The notes below the pieces were generated by a model. The model was not told the DNA's origin. It saw nothing but the letters and a program-made list of their open reading frames with translations, and did no database searches. From IMG/VR virus record IMGVR_UViG_3300032093_000154, positions 1 through 57,944 of that record: a stretch of DNA of 57,944 bases. One strand, written 5' to 3'. Shown one piece after another: positions 55,259-57,944 of the stretch (position 1 is its first letter; each line of letters opens with the position of its first letter). The translations under genes and the position numbers were made by a program. The DNA comes from a virus.

Positions 55259-56161
55259 ATGGATGAAAATGAATCACTTGTTGAGTTGTTGGAAGAAGTT
55301 TTTGGTGATCATGGGTTACATTACCCAAATCGCGGCCAAATTTCCTTTAATTGTCCTCAATGTGATGAAGGAAGAAATAAACACAATTTGGAAGTTAATT
55401 ATTTTAACAATGTGTTCCACTGTTGGGCGTGTGGGGATACTGAAGGTACTCACGGGCATCTTGGAAAATTGTTTGATCTATATGGTAATAAGAAACAAAA
55501 AAAATTATTCAGAGTTTTATGTCCTGATAATAGAGAAAAAATAGTTAAAGTAAAAAAACCAAAAGTAGTTCTACCTGATAACTTTACTCTATTCAAAGAC
55601 TCCCATCCCGTATATCCTGTTAGAAAACAAGCCATAAATTACCTACATAATCGGGGAATTTCCGATTATATGATTGAAAAATATCAAATTGGTTTTTGTG
55701 ATAAAGGAAGTCATGCTGGTAGAATTATAATTCCATCATATGGTTTAAATGGTGAGTTAAATTATTATATTGGTAGAAGTTGGGATCCAAATAGTAGAGC
55801 CAAATATCGTAATCCTGAGGCAGAGAAAGAAAAGATTATTTTTTGGGAAAACTTAATTGATTGGAATAAAGATATCTATCTTGTTGAGGGAGCATTTGAT
55901 GGTATGTTCTTGGACAATCCTGTTGTAATGTTGGGTAAACATATGTCGGAATTATTGTTTGAAACAATCTATGAAAAGGCGAATGGAAATGTTATCATAT
56001 GTCTTGATGGTGATGCTTGGAATAACGCTGTTAAATTATATCACGAATTAAATGGCGGAAAATTGTGGGGTAAAGTTAAAATTTTAAAATTACCCAAAGA
56101 TAGAGATGTCTGTGATTTAAAAGGACAGATTGATGAATATTATTATGAAATAAGAGATTAA
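55259..56161 (+). CDS. dnaG: DNA primase, DnaG/gp61 type
   Basis: Makes RNA primers for lagging-strand synthesis. The N-terminal zinc-binding domain has CPQC (Cys32, Cys35) and HCWAC (Cys55, Cys58), a four-cysteine or CHC2-type finger. The catalytic Toprim domain has VEGAFDG with Glu210 and ICLDGD with Asp250 and Asp252, the classical E and D-x-D acidic residues. A segment INYLHNRGISDYMIEKYQIG (about 126-145) is the linking helical region found in DnaG-type primases before Toprim. At 300 aa it is compact, near T4 gp61 (342). It should act with the helicase at 13969, although the two genes are 40 kb apart. It is followed by the nuclease gene after one base. Confidence 0.9.
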   Translation: MDENESLVELLEEVFGDHGLHYPNRGQISFNCPQCDEGRNKHNLEVNYFNNVFHCWACGDTEGTHGHLGKLFDLYGNKKQKKLFRVLCPDNREKIVKVKKPKVVLPDNFTLFKDSHPVYPVRKQAINYLHNRGISDYMIEKYQIGFCDKGSHAGRIIIPSYGLNGELNYYIGRSWDPNSRAKYRNPEAEKEKIIFWENLIDWNKDIYLVEGAFDGMFLDNPVVMLGKHMSELLFETIYEKANGNVIICLDGDAWNNAVKLYHELNGGKLWGKVKILKLPKDRDVCDLKGQIDEYYYEIRD

Positions 56162-56162
56162 T

Positions 56163-57020
56163 ATGGATTTATATAAAATAAGAGATGAAATAAACGAAAT
56201 CATCAAAAACAAACAAAATGAATTGTGTCTTACTTTTGAGGAAGATACTCACACATATACAATGAAAGATCTTGATGGTAATCTTAGATCTGATTGGCCT
56301 TCTGTGTCAAAAGTCATGAAATTATTTTATGAAGAATTTGATTCTGAAGGTATTGCACATAAAAAGGCTAAAGGGGATCCAGAAGAAAAGGATAGATTAT
56401 TGAAAGAGTGGGCAGATGCTGGAACATACTCAACAAATATGGGTTCTAGAGTTCACTTTTTTCTTGAACAAAAATCTTTAGAGATGTTTGGGATTGATAA
56501 AGAAGTTAGACAACCAATTTTTGATTGTGATTTTACACAAATTTTAAAAGGTGACTCAATGATTCATGCGGGGACAAACTTTTTAGAATTGATGAAAGAA
56601 AGAGGGGGGGTATTACTTGATACCGAGATTGTTTTTGGTTCTAATGAATTAGAATATACCGGACAAGCGGATACTGGTTGGTTATTTTTTAATAAAGAAA
56701 AAACTGAAATTGGTATCGTTATAACGGATTATAAGACAAACAAAAAGAAAAACTTTGAGGCAAACAATTTTACAAAAAAAATGAAGTATCCTTTTAACAA
56801 TATTGATGATACTGCTCTTGGTCATTATTTTACACAATTACCTTTTTATGGTAAACTATTCTTAGATATGTTGAAAGGATCTAAATACGAACATATTAAG
56901 TTGTATGGTTGTATTATTGTTCATTTAAGTGATGATGGTAAATTTGAAGAATTTAGAATACCAAAAGATGTTATTAATACAATATTGAATATGGATATTA
57001 AAAAGTATTTGACAAAATAA
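56163..57020 (+). CDS. PD-(D/E)XK nuclease, RecB/AddB-like
   Basis: All signatures of the RecB-type nuclease core are visible in order: MGSRVHFFLE with His98 (motif with G-x-x-x-H), Glu155 in DTEIVF, Asp170 in GQADTGW, Asp189-x-Lys191 in ITDYKTNKK, and YFTQLPFYGK with Gln225 (the Q-x-x-x-Y motif). The protein (285 aa) is a single nuclease domain with no helicase part, as in phage exonucleases that process DNA ends or degrade host DNA. In T4 the comparable end-processing is done by gp46/47; here this enzyme may serve in recombination together with UvsX. It lies immediately after primase and probably shares its transcript. Confidence 0.85.
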   Translation: MDLYKIRDEINEIIKNKQNELCLTFEEDTHTYTMKDLDGNLRSDWPSVSKVMKLFYEEFDSEGIAHKKAKGDPEEKDRLLKEWADAGTYSTNMGSRVHFFLEQKSLEMFGIDKEVRQPIFDCDFTQILKGDSMIHAGTNFLELMKERGGVLLDTEIVFGSNELEYTGQADTGWLFFNKEKTEIGIVITDYKTNKKKNFEANNFTKKMKYPFNNIDDTALGHYFTQLPFYGKLFLDMLKGSKYEHIKLYGCIIVHLSDDGKFEEFRIPKDVINTILNMDIKKYLTK

Positions 57021-57042
57021 ACTTAATAAATTATATTACATT

Positions 57043-57132
57043 ATGGAATCAGAGATTACAATTGCTTGGTGGTATAACACCACTTGGGATTATCAAATAG
57101 GTAAAATAAACATCAACTATATAGTAAAATGA
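57043..57132 (+). CDS. Very small ORF coupled to next gene, 29 aa
   Basis: The frame MESEITIAWWYNTTWDYQIG runs to a TGA that overlaps the next gene's ATG (ATGA). It begins 22 bases after the nuclease stop and fills the gap before the 84-aa gene exactly. It is Trp-rich (three Trp in 29 residues) and lacks a membrane segment. It may be a real micro-protein or a leader ORF that couples translation into the next gene; sequence cannot separate these. Confidence 0.45.
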   Translation: MESEITIAWWYNTTWDYQIGKININYIVK

Positions 57133-57383
57133 AAATCAGAATGAGTAAAACTTATACGGTTTACGAACTTTATGACGAAATTGAGGTCAATAAAGAAGAT
57201 TACCCCGAACTTGAAGGTATGTCAGATAAAGACGCTTTAGAATATCTTAAAGATAATTTGCATGAATTTGAAATTAAAGATGGGTATGAAGGGTCTTTAG
57301 CGAATGAATTTGAATTCGGTAAATACGTTATCAAAGACGAACAATTTGATGAAAAATATGAACTTTATTTAATAGAAGAATAA
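57129..57383 (+). CDS. Small acidic protein of unknown function, 84 aa
   Basis: Not recognised. It opens MKIRMSKTYTVYELYDEIEV, has an acidic helix with EGMSDKDALEYLKDNLHEFE (about 28-47), and ends DEKYELYLIEE. The alternation of strand, helix and strand suggests a small alpha/beta fold, and the overall charge is strongly negative. It overlaps the preceding 29-aa ORF by four bases and is followed one base later by the zinc-ribbon gene. The surrounding early-type genes imply a role in takeover or DNA metabolism, but nothing more specific can be said. Confidence 0.75.
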   Translation: MKIRMSKTYTVYELYDEIEVNKEDYPELEGMSDKDALEYLKDNLHEFEIKDGYEGSLANEFEFGKYVIKDEQFDEKYELYLIEE

Positions 57384-57384
57384 G

Positions 57385-57597
57385 ATGGAAGATATTATTA
57401 GACCAAAAATTGATTTAAGAACACAAGAAACAGTTCACTGTGAAAAGTGTCACGGAAAGTTCTTCAAAGAAGTTGTCATGTTAAAAAAAGTACCTAAACT
57501 TTTAACAGGTAGTCCAGAAGATACTATGGTGCCATTTCCGACTTATATGTGTAACGGATGCGGTCATGTTAATATTGATTTTCAATTATTTGATTAA
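57385..57597 (+). CDS. Zinc-ribbon protein, 70 aa
   Basis: Two Cys pairs, CEKC at residues 19-22 and CNGC at 55-58, form the knuckles of a zinc ribbon, with a linking segment of about 32 residues (FFKEVVMLKKVPKLLTGS...). The final IDFQLFD is a hydrophobic strand that would complete the ribbon. Small zinc-ribbon proteins of this size occur in many large phages; some bind nucleic acids or host RNA polymerase, but the function here is unknown. It is one base after the 84-aa gene and is followed one base later by a 48-aa ORF, all in the same direction. Confidence 0.8.
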   Translation: MEDIIRPKIDLRTQETVHCEKCHGKFFKEVVMLKKVPKLLTGSPEDTMVPFPTYMCNGCGHVNIDFQLFD

Positions 57598-57598
57598 A

Positions 57599-57745
57599 AT
57601 GGAAATAGGTAAGATGACAATATCGGAAGCGTATCCCCATCTAAAGATGGTTGCAAATACCTATGGATTAAATTTAAATAGGGTTAAAGAATTTAAATTT
57701 GCTAGAATAATACTTGTAAACCTTTATAATAGAGAGCTTGTATGA
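57599..57745 (+). CDS. Small basic protein, 48 aa
   Basis: Frame MEIGKMTISEAYPHLKMVAN then LNLNRVKEFKFARIILVNLY and a TGA that overlaps the next start (ATGA). The ATG comes one base after the zinc-ribbon stop. It looks helical and moderately basic, with an amphipathic C-terminal helix. Support is the perfect head-to-tail packing with both neighbours; no family is known to me. Confidence 0.6.
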   Translation: MEIGKMTISEAYPHLKMVANTYGLNLNRVKEFKFARIILVNLYNRELV

Positions 57746-57944
57746 CACATAAAGAATTTTATATTTGGTTGGAAGGGTATCTATATGGTAAATTAGAAAA
57801 TAAACATATAGATATCTCACCAATTGTTGAAAAGATGGGAGAAGTTAGAGATGAACCAAAAATTGGAATTGCAGAACCTTATACAATACCGGTACCAGTT
57901 AACCCCTTCCCAAGACCAAATGACCCATTTAGACCACCATATGA
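57742..57944 (+). CDS. Small protein, 3' end beyond window
   Basis: The frame opens MTHKEFYIWLEGYLYGKLEN and is open to the last base (67 complete codons). The N-terminal part is a Tyr/Trp-rich helix, followed by a short charged helix with VEKMGEVRDEP and a Pro-rich segment (TIPVPVNPFPRPNDPF). It overlaps the 48-aa gene by four bases. The C-terminus and full length cannot be seen. Unknown function. Confidence 0.6.
   Translation, partial: MTHKEFYIWLEGYLYGKLENKHIDISPIVEKMGEVRDEPKIGIAEPYTIPVPVNPFPRPNDPFRPPY

Overview
The window is a contiguous piece of the genome of a T4-like contractile-tailed phage (myovirus) that very probably infects a member of the Bacteroidota, most likely a flavobacterium-like host. 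The T4-like assignment rests on a recognisable core: baseplate wedge proteins of the gp53, gp25 and gp6 types, a gp27/gpD-type hub, a gp32-type single-strand DNA-binding protein, UvsX recombinase, RNase H-type 5' nuclease, DnaB/gp41-type helicase and a DnaG-type primase. The host assignment is an inference from low GC content, A-rich leaders with almost no Shine-Dalgarno sequences, a DUF5522-type small protein, and tail proteins built from domains typical of secreted Bacteroidota proteins (SprB repeats, PKD, DUF5122 delta-60 propeller). No integrase, attachment site, tRNA, CRISPR array, reverse transcriptase, lysin or capsid gene was found in the window.

Layout: 1-9474 (+) holds a 5'-truncated baseplate or tail protein with an OmpA-like domain, a gp53-like wedge protein and a giant 2184-aa hub protein. 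9524-10408 holds two small unknown genes. 10413-17475 is a DNA-metabolism island: terminator, a sigma70-like promoter, SSB, a strong hairpin terminator, UvsX, RNase H, an unknown 152-aa protein, helicase, adenosylcobalamin-dependent ribonucleotide reductase, and a small CCGSGC protein whose 3' end lies inside a terminator. 17514-32758 returns to baseplate genes (gp25, gp6, a 1730-aa protein with an internal membrane-like segment, several unknown structural proteins, a PKD protein, a tail-protein-I-like protein). 32758-44301 is a (+) bank of fibre and adhesin genes: SprB repeats, two YadA-head-like fibres, Thr/Pro-linked proteins. A RuvC-like resolvase (44352-44957) and a long imperfect hairpin separate this from a second, convergent (-) bank (55185 down to 45012) of eight genes, including two paralogous fibres of which one has gained a beta-propeller, and a tandem-repeat fibre. 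From 55259 the (+) strand resumes with primase, a PD-(D/E)XK nuclease and a chain of very small overlapping genes that runs off the window.

How it fits together: the replication/recombination proteins form a T4-style replisome with its own nucleotide supply. The structural genes are tightly packed, with many 1-bp TAATG and 4-bp ATGA overlaps suggesting coupled translation. A TATTTAT-type motif, similar to the T4 late promoter, recurs only a few bases before start codons of many structural transcription units, whereas ssb and primase have candidate TTGAnn-17-TATATT promoters. The most distinctive part is the 32.7-55.2 kb region: two opposed banks of modular adhesins assembled from a small set of reused beta-domains, Thr/Pro linkers and shared end motifs, which looks like a host-recognition cassette system.
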